Assembly (NCBI RefSeq): GCF_905475395.1
Contig: NC_058338.1
Coordinates: 13,530,935-13,594,934, forward strand
Reading direction: 5' to 3'
Origin: Chrysoperla carnea
Lineage: Eukaryota; Arthropoda; Insecta; Neuroptera; Chrysopidae
DNA length: 64,000 nucleotides
Positions within the stretch are counted from its first letter, which is position 1; each line of letters opens with the position of its first letter. Shown here piece by piece: positions 14,301 through 28,259 of the stretch. The notes beneath the pieces were generated by a model. It searched no databases and had not been told where the DNA came from. It saw only the letters and a program-made list of their open reading frames with translations. The translations under genes and the position numbers were made by a program.

Positions 14301-17300
14301 TGTACGAAAAACTATTTAAATTAAAGTTAAATAATCAAGTGAAATTTACAAAATTTAAAAAACCTTCGATAAATGCGATTAATTCCTTGTAAACCGATTT
14401 TTGGAAACTTAGCTATAAAATGTTCTCAATCAAGGCAGTTCGACCGTTTAGGGGCTACGATGCCACTGAGAAACACACAGACGCACAGATAAACACTTTA
14501 AACTTATAACGCTTCTTAAATCATTATCAAAGTGATGGTCAAGGACATCAGATGAGATGAAGGATACTTAGAGAACTATCATTTTTTGGGACAAATTTTT
14601 GGAAATATTTTAATAATTTAAAATTGAAATATTTGAGTTGAGTTTGTTCTTTTGAATTATTGTTTTAAATTATCTAATTATTTTACCATTTCACTTTTCA
14701 AAATGAATTGAGCCAGGTTTATTTGGCCATTCATTTCCATAGTAATTATTTATATGTTACAATTATACGTCACGCTTTTTCCAAACTGAATCGATTTTGA
14801 AGATCATCGTCAATTTTTTCATCGATTTTGAAGATCATCGCCACAGTCAGACAAACACACAGACATACACACATAGCGGTCAAACTTATAACACCCCTTT
14901 TTTTAATTCGAGGGTTAATCATTGAAAACAAAAAAACCCGTTGTGCCCGACTAATTAAGGATGTATAAGAACGGTAATGGGTTTGTTTTTTCATAAAGGT
15001 TTAAACAATGGTTAACGCTTAGAAGAAAAAAATTGTGGGAAATACGATTGCTTTAGAAAATTTCAATTTATCCAATTTAATTTTCTAGTTGAAACTTTAT
15101 TTTCCTAAAAGTTTTCAACTTTATTTTTCAACATTTTCTTATAAAATTTTTAGCAGATTGCAAAGATACTTGAACATTTGTAATAATATAAAAACATTTA
15201 GAATGAATTGATGAGTTGCATGTTTTGAATTAATAATAATTTGCATGAAATTATTATCTTCACACGAATAAAAAATATTACAAAATCAATAAAATATTTT
15301 ATTTCCATACATAATTGATTTTATAGAGAAAATATTTTTTTTAATTACCGTAGAAAAAATAAGGTAAAGAAATAATTAATAAGTATTATTTGTATTTTCT
15401 TAGATGAATTGTTAGTATGTTTCAAGACCTCTAAACTCCAATTGAATATAGAAGGCTACTTGCATATAAAGTGTTTGTATTGAAGACAGTTCACTGTACG
15501 TAAATTATGCTTGTATAATAAATAATAGGTGACTTTCATCTTATGTTTTCCGATAGTTATGACACCTTTAAATGTGAAAATAAATATTCAGTACAAAAAT
15601 CAGATTAATTTAATGATTGGATGCAGAGTTTCTGAGATATCGCAATATTTGGATCGATTTTAGTTCGTATCTCAAAAACTATTCGACCAGTCAACAAATA
15701 CACCCGATTTTTGTACTTTTTGGGTCAAAATTACCTTATATACTGAGTTTTATCGAAATTTTTTGTATTTCCAATTTCGATAAAACTCAGTATATAAAGT
15801 AATTTTGACCCAAAAAGTACAAAAATCAGGTTAATTTAATGATTGGATGCAGAGTTTCTGAGATATCGCAATATCTGGATCGATTTTAGATCGTATCTCA
15901 AAAACTATTCGACCAGTCAACAAATACACTCGATTTTTGTACTTTTTGGGTCAAAATTACCTTATATACTGAGTTTTATCGAAATTAGAGATACCAAAAA
16001 TTTTTCGATTTTTTGCAATTTTTTTAAGGGGTACCCCTTTGAAAAAATCGAGAAAATCGGGAAAAAATTTTTGTTTTGGAATTTGATGAAACTCGGTGGA
16101 TGGGGTAATTTTGATCCAAAAAGTAAAAAATCAGGTTAATTTAATGATTGGATGCAGAGTTTCTGAGATATCGCAATATTTGGATCAATTTTAGATCGTA
16201 TCTCAAAAACTATTCGACCAGTCAACAAATACACCCAATTTTTGTAATTTTTGGGTCAAAATTACCTTATATACTGAGTTTTATCGAAATTGGAGATACA
16301 AAAAAATTTTCGATTTTTTTCAATTTTTTTAAGGGGTACCCCTTTGTAAAAATCGAGAAAACCGGGAAAAAATTTTTGTTTTGGAATTTGATGAAACTCG
16401 ATGGATGGGGTAATTTTGATCCAAAAAGTATAAAAATCAGGTTAATTTAATGATTGGATGCAGAGTTTCTGAGATATCGCAATATTTGGATCGATTTTAA
16501 ATCGTATCTCAAAAATTATTCGACCAGTCAACAAATACACCCGATTTTTGTACTTTTTGGGTCAAAATTACCTTATATACTGAGTTTTATCGAAATCGGA
16601 GATACAAAAAAATTTTCGATTTTTTGAAATTTTTTTAAGGAATACCCCTTTGAAAAAATCGAGAAAATCGGGAACAAAATTTTTGTTTTGGAATTTGATG
16701 AAACTCGGTGAATGGGGTAATTTTGATCCAAAAAGTATAAAAATCAGATTAATTTAATGATTGGACCTATAGAAAGTTACAATGTCAGTAAAATCCATAA
16801 AATTGTGAACAAAAGGGTGGATAATTGAGGGCTATAACGTGATAGTCTTAAGGAGAAATTGCCAAGCAAAGTAGATTTACTAATATTAATTCGTTACAAC
16901 TCTTTCTAATATTAATTCCTTCCTAATATTAAGTCAACTATAGTAACTGATTGGTTAGTGCGTAACCAATTTCGTCCGCGATATGCCTAGGGTAGCGAAT
17001 ACGATTCACGCCTTCACAATAAAAATTAATTAAATTAATGGTTGTGATAAGCTGGTGTAGTGCATAGTATATGCATGAAGTAGGTGTACTCAGCCCGGAA
17101 AAAATGGGTAAAACACATATATGGTATCACAATCACCTCTAGGGCCAAAGTGTGTCTTTTGTGACAGCCAAAACCTTACCTAGCCAAATTATTAATTACT
17201 CAATTTTCCAAATAAAATGTTTAAAATCAATAAGAAACTATTTGATGACTTTAATTGATTTTGTAGCAAAGCAAATACATAATATAGATATAATTTTAAT

Positions 17301-20300
17301 ATATAGATATAATAAAAATACCCTACATTAAATATTTTTAGTTTATAAAATTTAATAATTATTAACTAATAATTTATTGAATTTTTACAAAAATTAAAAA
17401 TACAATATCTATATTACCTACTTCAATAAAATGTAAATGTAATATAATATTAATATGATTGGACTTGAGTCATTTTAATTACTTTTAATAGTAGCAAATA
17501 TAATTTGAAATAATTATGTAATGAATGATAAAGTATAAATTATTTATTTAGTTAATTAGTTTTGTTATTTTATTTTTAACTTCTGAGTTGAAACAAATGG
17601 CCTTTAATTATATATAAGAATACTTTATTCTTATTTTTATTGATCGATTCAGAATCTAGGATTCAAATTAAAATTAATACTAGAATAGATTAGAATAGAA
17701 GCAAATATCTTGGTTCAAAAAGTTTGTACGAAAACTTTATAAGCTCACTTTCAAGAAAAATGACCAACTTTCGAGTGTTTATAATGGATTAGTTGCAAAA
17801 ACATTTTTAAATTTTTGTATGTATGCTTCTAAAATTTATATCAAATTTGGGTATTACATTTCAGAGTCTTCAACTCTCATAACAAAGAGACAAGGCATGA
17901 ATTGCTGAAAACTATAGATTCCAAAACTAGAAAGTACAAGTTTTTAAACTATTTAGGTTCCAAATTTGGTGATTTTTCGCAAAGATATAGCTGTTAATTT
18001 TGGTAAAATTTTGTGTTTTTAAAATTTGCTTTAATAATGGCCAGACCAAAAAAAATTCGTTGAATTTACTAAAGCGCAAAATTGGAGGATTGGTTATAGT
18101 AGTTGTGTACACAAACATACCGCGGTCAGTCAAGCGAACGATAGAACAGGGGTCAGATATATGCTATCGAATAGGTTAAGTTTTACGTGATACTAAAATG
18201 AATTTACTAGAAAATTGTTATAAAGATTGTATATTGCATATAAATAACATATGATTGTCAGTCAGTTAGGTGTTAGAACAGGGCTGGTCAGTCAGCCCTT
18301 ATTAAAGAACAATTACTTATTTAGTGTTCACAAATAAGGGCTGACTGACAAGCTCTGTTCGAACGTTTAATTAAATGGCTTTCATAACTGTTATCTATAT
18401 GCAATATACAAGCTGTATACTAATTTTCAGCTTTAATAAATTCATTTAAATAACACGGAAATCATAAATGAATCTGATGTATTTATTGTTCATAAATAAG
18501 GGCTGACTGACCAGTCCTGTTCTAAAACCTAACTGGGTGACAATCATAACTGTTATATAACCAATCCTCAAATTTTCAGCTTTAGTAAATTCAATGAATT
18601 TTTTTTGGCCTGGCTCTTAATCCATAATACTCATGAACGTATTTTTATCTTTTTATTTATGAATTTGGTTTTTTTGTTTCTTAAACTTTTTTGTTTGACT
18701 TATTGTGCTATTAAGTTGACAAATGACAGTAATTATAAATAAATATACTATTATTAGGTGGGAATAAGATAAAAATTTCATATCTCATAAAAGAATCTTA
18801 ACCTAACCTAAGTCGAAGGTTAAATACATTTTTGTTGTGGCAATAAATATAATTTGCATATATTATTATTATTATTATTATTATTTACATTTAATAAAAT
18901 CAAGGTTCATTGTGCAATAATTATATAATAATTATATCCATTTTTTATTTAAAACATATAAAAAATAAATAAATAAATAAATATATTTCATAGCTGATGT
19001 TGATAATTACAGGATATCAAATTAAAATTTATTATATTCAACAGTAAAAAGATTGAGATCAAACAATTTGATGATATTTGAAAATTAAAAAACTCACAAA
19101 AATATTCACAAAAAATAAAAATTATTATAATCTTTCTGCATTGTTGCATGGATTTAAAAAAAATACTTTTAATGATAATAATTATTTATTTTTGGTATAA
19201 TTAAAATAAACAAAATATTAATTGTTAAATAAAAAGAGAAAAATATTGTCCACAAATTATGGAATAAACAATAACTGTGCAATTACAGTTAGGTTATATT
19301 GGTTGTCCACGAAGGACACACTTAGATTATAGAGCCCATTGTGATATCATATATGTGTTTTATCACCTTTCCGCTGATAATTTTATTTATCAGCTCCTCG
19401 ATTTCCGAGGTTGAGTGCACCTCTTTCAGGCATATACCATGCATTACACCAGACCATTACAACTATTAATTAAATTAATGTTGTTGCGACGGCGGGAATC
19501 GAACCCGCTACCCTAAGCATACCGTGGACGGAATTGGTTACAAATAAGTACTACAAATTTTTCTAAATATTAAAAATGCTTGTAGTGTCAATTGTGGTAA
19601 ATTTTATCTCTAAAATTTCATTTTAACTACTATCAATCGATAAATTCTAGATATTATTCCTTTCTCGTTAATAACACATCGAATCCAAAAAACTGTTGAA
19701 AGAACTTTTTGAAATGGAATATAGAATTGATGATTTTGTATAGTAATGCTTTATAATTGACTGATAAATAAAAATGACTAATCATAAACTTGAAGAAGAG
19801 ATAAGTTAAAATAAGTAATTTAATTATACGATGGCAAATAATCAAATTAACCAAATAAAAACTAAGTGAAACTAAATAAAATTAACACCGGATATTAATC
19901 AATTAAATTATTTATTAGTTTTGATAATGCTTCTTATACCTATTTCAACTAATTTTAATGACACACCAGCAGTGTTCATTAGTGAAAGTGTTTTTGGTTT
20001 TACATTTGTTTCATCTATTTGTTGTAACTTATCTATTCAAAACTTTTAAAACAAAAAAATAAGCCTTGAAATATATTAAATTCAAATTTGAATTAAATAT
20101 CTATAATTACGGAATCGTAAAAGATGTTTTTTTTTTAACAGTTGTTGACATTAATTTAGAAATAGGTAATCATCAAACACGAGGCTGTAATGATTAGTTA
20201 ATTAGCTAATTAAACTCTCATTGATTGAAAAATACTACTTAAAATCTCGTTAAAATAACAATTTTCTCAATCAAGAAATTTGTATACCCATAATAATTGG

Positions 20301-23300
20301 AATTTATACTGAAAAAAATTTTATGAAATAGATTAAAAAATTGAAAAATTAATAAATAAAAGTACTGGAAAAAAATATTAATATCAGTTAAACATAGAAA
20401 TTAATCATTAAGAAAAATTATTTTTACCTCCGATAATTGTGGAAATAGTTGCCTTAACATTCCAATGGTTCGCTTATTTCGTTCGCTAATTTGGGCTTGA
20501 ATATCTTGGCTGTTTTCCTGTAAACAAATAAATTAAAATGTAATTTTCGTTCGTAATATCGTTTTTTTTTTCAGAAAATTTAAAATTTTTGAATTTGATA
20601 AGATGCAATTGACCTATGTTGCTCCTTTACGTAATAGACCTCACTTTTTACGACCTCAGTAAGCTGTAAAAATTTCTGCTTGATCTTTTTTCGTTTTTGA
20701 GTTATCGTGTTCACAGATGGACGAACAAGCGAAAATGGGCTAATTAGCTGATTTCATGAACACCTACACCAAAATTTTGTTCGTAGCATCTATATTTTTA
20801 AGCGTTATAAACTTGCGACTTAACTTAGTATACCATTTATAGTTGTGAAGCTACCACTTTTACATACTCCTAATGTATTTCATATACAGAATGTTCGATT
20901 TACATCTAGGCATATAAATATCACGAGTATGACAGAATACATGCGTTAATCAATGCATCTAAGTGAGAGGTATTATATACATGTCTTGATCCTCGATATG
21001 CGTTGAGATAGTTGTAAGACGCATGAAGAGTGGGAGTTTCTTAGTTGAATAATTAAACTACAACAGATAAGCCACGATACAAGTCACTTTTGCAATTTCA
21101 TATAACACCTATAAAACCTCTTACTTAGATGCATTGCTTAACGCATGTAACTCTATCATACTCGTGATATTTACATGCCTAGATGTAAATCGAACATTCT
21201 ATATACAGAGTATGAAAAAAATCTTGATTTGAAATTAATTTTATATTTTGTAAGCTATAAAATATTTAATATTTTCTACACTAAATACTTAAATAGTATT
21301 TTATTATTTATTATTTATGAATAGATAAAATAAAAATCTATCGTATATAATAAATATTATTATGAAAATGTCAATAAAAAACAATTTTTTAATTCATAAA
21401 AATATTTAATTATAGTTTTATAACTGCAATTAATCGTTACATAATAATTATATTAATAGTTTTTTATAAATAAATGGATATTTTCCATACGTAATATTAA
21501 ATAAGGTGTTCATTTGTATAGTAAATAAAAATCGGTCTTTTAATATAAAGTATATTATTATAGAAATAATATATAATAAAAAATAATATTAATAAAAAAC
21601 AAACGGATGTTATTATTACGTATATATTATATTTATTAAAATTTTTTTCTTGCGAATTGTAGGGTTCCGGGTGTATGTCTGTCTGTGTGTATTTTCCCAA
21701 GTAGGTCAAATATATTTGCAAATATGGGAAAAAATTATGATATTTACAATAATTTTTCTATAAAATCTTTTTCCAATTATTTTATTTGGTATATAAATAG
21801 TATTTCTCCGTTTTGAAATTTTTCGTTTTCCTAACAAGCCACGTTATAAGTTTCATTAAAAGTAAAATTTACAAAATTTAAAAAGACCACGACAAATTTT
21901 TCGGATACGGAACCCTAAAGTCGCACTTGAAACATAACTAACACTCTCCATTAAATTACCTTTCAAACGAAACCAAAAAAATCGAAATCGGTTCATCCAG
22001 TTAGGAGGTACGATGCCACAGACAGACAGACACACACATATAGCGGTCAAACTTATAACACCCCTTTTTTATTCTGGGAGTTAAAAATGGATTATTATTT
22101 TAAGTACTCTTTTCAAGTTTCTCACAAAGTTTCTACCTACATATTTTCAATTCTCTATCTTTTAAAGTTTTCGAAAAATTGGACACCAAATGCCCTAATT
22201 TGCGCTTTTATGAGAAGACTATGATATTTAAGAGAAAATGTTTCAAACACAAGTTGTTTCAGTTTTATAAAGAACAATTTCTATGTCTTACAAGATGATT
22301 TTTACGGACCCATGGTCCAATTGTATTATATTTCTCGTTTCCGAACTCGAAGCCACCTTTTACATTCTGAACTTTGTAGACGCTATAATAATAAACTTTC
22401 TCTTATTTTTTGAATTATTGTGTTCACGAGTTAAATTCAAAATTGAATTTAATCATAAGGAATTAATTTAAATTTAAGTGGATAATTTTTTTATATTTTT
22501 ATTATTTTTTACAATTAATTTCTTAATTAATTTATTGGTTTGAGTCCTTGTATAATAATTTTTTATAAAAAAAAATAAGTAAATAAATAATAAAAATATT
22601 CACTAAACATAAATATTTTAATTTCAAATGACCTACAAATTAATTATAATTTCCCCAAAATTTTTGAAATTACGTATCTATTTATTTAATTTTAATTTAA
22701 TTATTATACATTTTTTTGTAATTTTTACCCCTTCGTGATATAAAAAATCATTTAAAAAGAATTTAGTTAAAACTTTCTATATAATAAAAAAAAATTCCCA
22801 AAAATTAGTATTACAAATATGTTCAGAAAAATGTCAAAATGATTAATTCACCGGAAACGTATATCACCAAAAAAAATGTCAAAATGGAAAAAACATACGC
22901 AGAGCTCCGAAGATACGTATCCCTACATTATTTTATAAACTTTCACTTTAATTTCTTATATTCATTCATAAATAGATAGTATTATAAATGTATGCGTTAA
23001 ACCTCGTTTTAATTTGAGGAGAATTTCAATAGTTATTAATTAATGCACAGAAAATTTTTAATCCATTTTTACCCGACTGCCAACGAGTGGTTATATTCTT
23101 CACGCATATCTTGTATGTATATTTGTTAGTAAATTTCTTTATTACCTCATATCTTCCAAAACAGCTTGAAGAAATTCGACAGTCAAGGTATTGTTAATAA
23201 GTCTGGCTTATAAAGGATATATCACGGCTTTCTTCTGTTATGATTCAAGTTGAGGATATTTTCTAAAATCATAACCTTTTCGACTTTTACAGTCCAAACT

Positions 23301-26300
23301 TCGTTAATTTACGTTAAACCACGCTTTAATTAATTTTTTTAAATTTAATTACATTTAAATTTATTGAGTTTTACACCGTGAAGGCTAATCTTCTATTATG
23401 TATACATTATTTCTCGACAAACATATTTTCATTGTATAGAAAAATGAAATAATTTTTTTAAGATTTCCTTTATTTTATCTTATCATGCATTGGCTACACT
23501 CGATTGCATTCTTCTTTCCTCTATTTGCATATGTATTTTATGGATAGTCCATTATTCAAGGTTTTCTAACATTCAAGAGATGAGTAAACAGAGTGTTCTG
23601 TTATTGATAGCAGAAAATTATGCTTATCAAGACAAATGGAAAAGCTCTTTACCAAATTTCGATCTGAGGCTTGATCCAGAAGATGTGGTTATGGGAAAAA
23701 AAAGGTTTATGAATTCACAGACCTATAAATTCATTAAATTATAGTAGGTGCCACTTTAGAATATAGAGAGGACTATTATAAAAAGATAATTGATTGTAAA
23801 TTGATTTCATTGGGTATAGCGAATAATGAAGAAATTTTTTTGTCGTTATCTATAAAGAAAACAAACAAATAATAAATATTTATCAAATTATTTCACCAAT
23901 ACAGAGACACTTAGATGTGGGAGGGATTACGGGATTCTCAGCGTTTTTACTGGATTCTAATACGTGTTTATTGGAATCTCAGCGTGTTGTTTGCTTTCTG
24001 TTTAAAAAACAAGATTGGTTAGCAATGATAAGGTTGCTAAATTTACAGCGAGCGAATTAAGTACAAAACTGCAGGCACAACGGAGTTTAACCGATAAAAA
24101 TGATAATAAGTTAACTTCTGCATCTATTATGCAGATGTTAAACTACTTAATTTTTTATAAATCATTTAATTTTTAAATTTTTTTTCTGTTTTAAATTATT
24201 TATATCTATTTTTATGCTCTACAGTCTACAGTAACAATTAATTTTTTATTTATTGTACTAATTTAGGATATCCTGTTATAAATAATAAATCATAGGATAT
24301 TCAGTATTATTAATTTATTGGCTAGACCAATGTCAATGAATTCACTTACAATAGGAAATATAGACAAAAAAAAAGTATAATACATTAAACAATATAGTTT
24401 AACATACCAAGAAGGTAACGGAGTAGTTATAAGCAACTTTTTTGAAAGTTGCTACTATATATTATATTAATAATTATTTTAATAAACGCATAATTAAGAA
24501 ATAGAAATTATTGTAATAATAATTAATAGTATATAATTTTTATAAATTAATTTTATTACTAATTGTTATATTATGTATTATGTCTTTGAACTATAGTAAG
24601 TATATCGCCTATAAAATTTGCCAGTTGAATATCTGATTTCAAAATTCATATTTGAAATTTTGCAAACATTTTTTTAAAAGTGTGTTTGGGGTAATTTAAC
24701 ACTGCTTATCGTAGTGCATGGTATATGTATGAAGGAGGTGAACTGAGCCTTTGAAATTGAGGAGCTGATAAATGAAATTATCAGCGGAAAGGTGGCAAAA
24801 AACATATATGGTATCACAATGGGCTCTATAGCCTAAGTGTGTCCTTCGTGGACAGCCAATATAACCTAATCTAACCTAACCTGACCTAACCTAACCTAAC
24901 CTAACCTACCTAACGGGTAACATTACTTTTTTTTTATTAGTAAAAATTATTCTCAACAATTTTGATTTATTATTATGAAAATTCTCATGTTGATAAAATT
25001 TACCGAGCAGTTTTGTGATCGTAGAGGATGAAATCATTGTGTAAAGTTGTAATAAGCATTTATCGAAAGGTGCTATTCAAAATGAATAAATAATGGTACA
25101 TTGATCCTAATTATTTTATTCTATTTTAATAAAAAATATAAGTATAATAAGCACTTGTGGTTTATAAATAATGTAATGAAAAAATTGAATTATTACAAAT
25201 AATATTTAGCTTCAGAGAATGTTATATAATCTTTAGTGAGAGGATTATAAATCCATTAAAAAAATCTAAAATATTTAATAAATAATTAATATAACGCATA
25301 TCATTAAAAATTAAAATACATAAATAATTTAAGTATTACCTAGTTAAGTCATATTAATATTTCTTTCAATTAATTTAATATAATTTAACGTTGCGTACAC
25401 ACATAAGCACCATTAGTTGGTTTTACAATGAGGGAATACACGTCCCGGAAGTTTATAACCTAATTTGCGCACTCGCGGGTGAACAGTGATGTTTACGACA
25501 AAATGTTTCAAACTAAAGTTGTTAATTTATTTTGTAAGGAACATTTTTTACATTTAAACTTGTTCTATCTCTAAAAATTTACAAGCTGGGCAACACTCAA
25601 TTTACCTATTTTGCTTATTTACTCAACTCAACCTCAGGGTTTACGTCTTGAGCACGCTATAATTTCTGCTAGATATCACTTTTCGTTTTTGAGTTATCTT
25701 GTTGACAAACGCACAGACAGACAGACCGACAGACGGTCATTCGAAATTGGACTAATTAGGTGATTTTGTGAACACCCATTCCAAAATTTTGTTCGTAGCA
25801 TCAATATTTTTAGGCGTTACAAACTAAGGACTCAATTCAGTATACCTTGATATACTTCATATAATTATTTCGTAAAGTAAAACATAAAAGCTTTGTTGTC
25901 TTCGATGTACTTGGCTTAAAATTAAAGCTTGGATGAATAGTATAAAAGCCTTTGAGCTTTGTAAGAGATTGCTCTTACATTTGAAAACTGAATGTGGAGG
26001 GAAAGGCAAACAACTTGATTGATGTCTTGTCCACTTTCTGAGGGTCATTGGTTGTTAACCATGATTGATAACCATGGATCTCATTGATCTTGCATAAGAT
26101 CAAAAAGAAATAAGAATTACCAATCATTACAAGCTTCAAAGGCGCCAATGTACGTTTATACGTTTATTACTCACTCAATTAGTATTAATAATTTACGTAC
26201 AACGTCTGAGCAAAAAAAAATATTAGACATTGTATTAGACAATACATATATTATTTTTATAAATATATTATTATGCAATAATTGATTATGTATTTTTAAA

Positions 26301-28177
26301 AAAAATACTTTCACATTATTTTTTATAAAATTATTATTTTTTTATATTGTAATTATTGGTAAATAAGAAAAAAAAAATTGATTAATAAAAATTGGGTAAC
26401 TATTATTATTCATAATTGACTTGGAGATGACTAGTGGTCCATATGAGATTAAAAAAAATAGATACATATCCGTGTAAGTCATGGTTATTTTAACCGCAAA
26501 ATTTGTTGCTAAAAGCCAACATATGTAATTGAAATAATTTGTTTGTCTATGAATCAATCAATAGGTAATTACATTGCAGTTTGTAGTGGAATATTTTTTA
26601 TTGATTGGTAATTTAATATTTAATAGTTTTTGATGTTATATCATAGATAATTTGAATGTAATAATGTCTGATTATCCCCTTGAGGGATTGAAAAATATTT
26701 AATTGATTGAAATATCGGAAAATTTTTATTATAAAATTATTATTTTTTTAATGATTGATTTCGGTTAGTTTTCGTTATATTTTTCGCGGTAATTTCATTT
26801 GCGGCCCAAAATGACTATTTGTAAAAATGTTACTTACAAACTTAATTGAAATTTTAAATCGATTATTTTTGTTAAAATCCAAAAAATTGTATTATATTTT
26901 TATATCGAAAATTTTTTGCCTTGTGCTCAATTAAACCCGAAAAAGACGAATTTTAGGACATAGCATGTATTCTAATAATATGTCTAAATAAGTGGCATTC
27001 ACACTTACAAAATAAATCGCTGTCATCCTATAATATCTAAAATTTTATGGTCAAATATTTGGCAACTAAAAAATCGGAAAAAATGTTCATTGCCCGAAAG
27101 GTTTTATAAAAAGTGCTTCATAAAGCAGTAGTTTATAATAAACGATAGGAGAATTTATTCTTAAAATTAATTAAACACAATTTTTAGGGTTCCAGACCCA
27201 AAGGGTAACCAACGAAACCCGATTACTAAGAAGGGTAACCAACGAAACCCGATTACTAAGACTACGATGTCTGACATTTTGAAGTTTTTTGAGTGTTATT
27301 AATGCCGTTATGACAGCAAATAACCCGTCAAGTGTGAGTTTAGGATCCCATTTTTTTTTCTTTTACAAAAGTATTTAATAAAAATAACATAGTATAAAAA
27401 ACCAGTCGAGTCCGAGTTCCGTGCTTTTTTTTTTACAAAAATATTTAATAAAAAGTGTATAGTCTTTTACAATATGGTACGAAACCTTTCGTGCATGAGT
27501 CCTTCTCGCACTTGACTAAATTATTAAGTAATTAATTACAAATGAATGTTATTTTAATCTCTTTCTTAATAAAAGAAGATATCTTGTTTTTTCTTATGTA
27601 AATTTTCATTATTTAATTACCTTACCTAATTAAATTACGCATAGAACATTGACCCATGTCCGGTTTCCTGATAAAAACTTGTATACTAATCTAAAATTTT
27701 CTGTTTATATATGCAATAACCGATTTTTTTACTTATCATAACATCTTTGAAGACCTTCATGGTGCGTTATCACGTTTTGGTAGTTTGCAGTAAATAAATT
27801 GATTTAAAATTTATATTGAGTTTAAAATTCAATTCAATCTTTAAATTTTGGCAATAAAGGAGGCTGTTATGACTAATTTGCAGTTTTTTACATGTTATTG
27901 TTATAGAAAATGTCAAATTAAAATTATTGAAAAACACTAATTAATTAAACTTAATGCATTAAAAATTGTGAAAATAAGAAATCAAATTGCACAAATATTA
28001 TTTTTCAAATGTAAATTATCATAATTATTTATTTAAATTTGTGAGATAATAATATTTAATTTTCAATGTAAGTCATAAATGCAATCCATACAATTATATA
28101 TGCATCCATACAATTCTATAATTAAAGTAGTGTATCGTTGCCATGGAAACGACTCCAATAAAACTCACGCACGGTGC

Positions 28178-28259
<82 letters not shown>

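Larger units (their letters stand above)
10904..20427. other. Intron 2 of the secreted-protein gene (inferred)
   Basis: It contains a 133-bp tandem duplication, the ~306-bp array, two SINEs, a foldback element and an (ATT)n run near 18865. No coding sequence was recognised. Confidence 0.45.

Noticed and set aside
15843..16139. Repeated open frames starting MDAEFLRYRNIW as genes
   Set aside because: They are units of the ~306-bp repeat. No splice or start context and no family, so they are treated as repeat with a possibly incidental frame.
24868..24915. Interstitial telomere from an ancient chromosome fusion
   Set aside because: The tract is attached to a SINE body and recurs at other SINE/LINE 3' ends in the window.
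27201..27260. CRISPR-like direct repeats
   Set aside because: Only two units with no spacer, in a eukaryotic repeat context.
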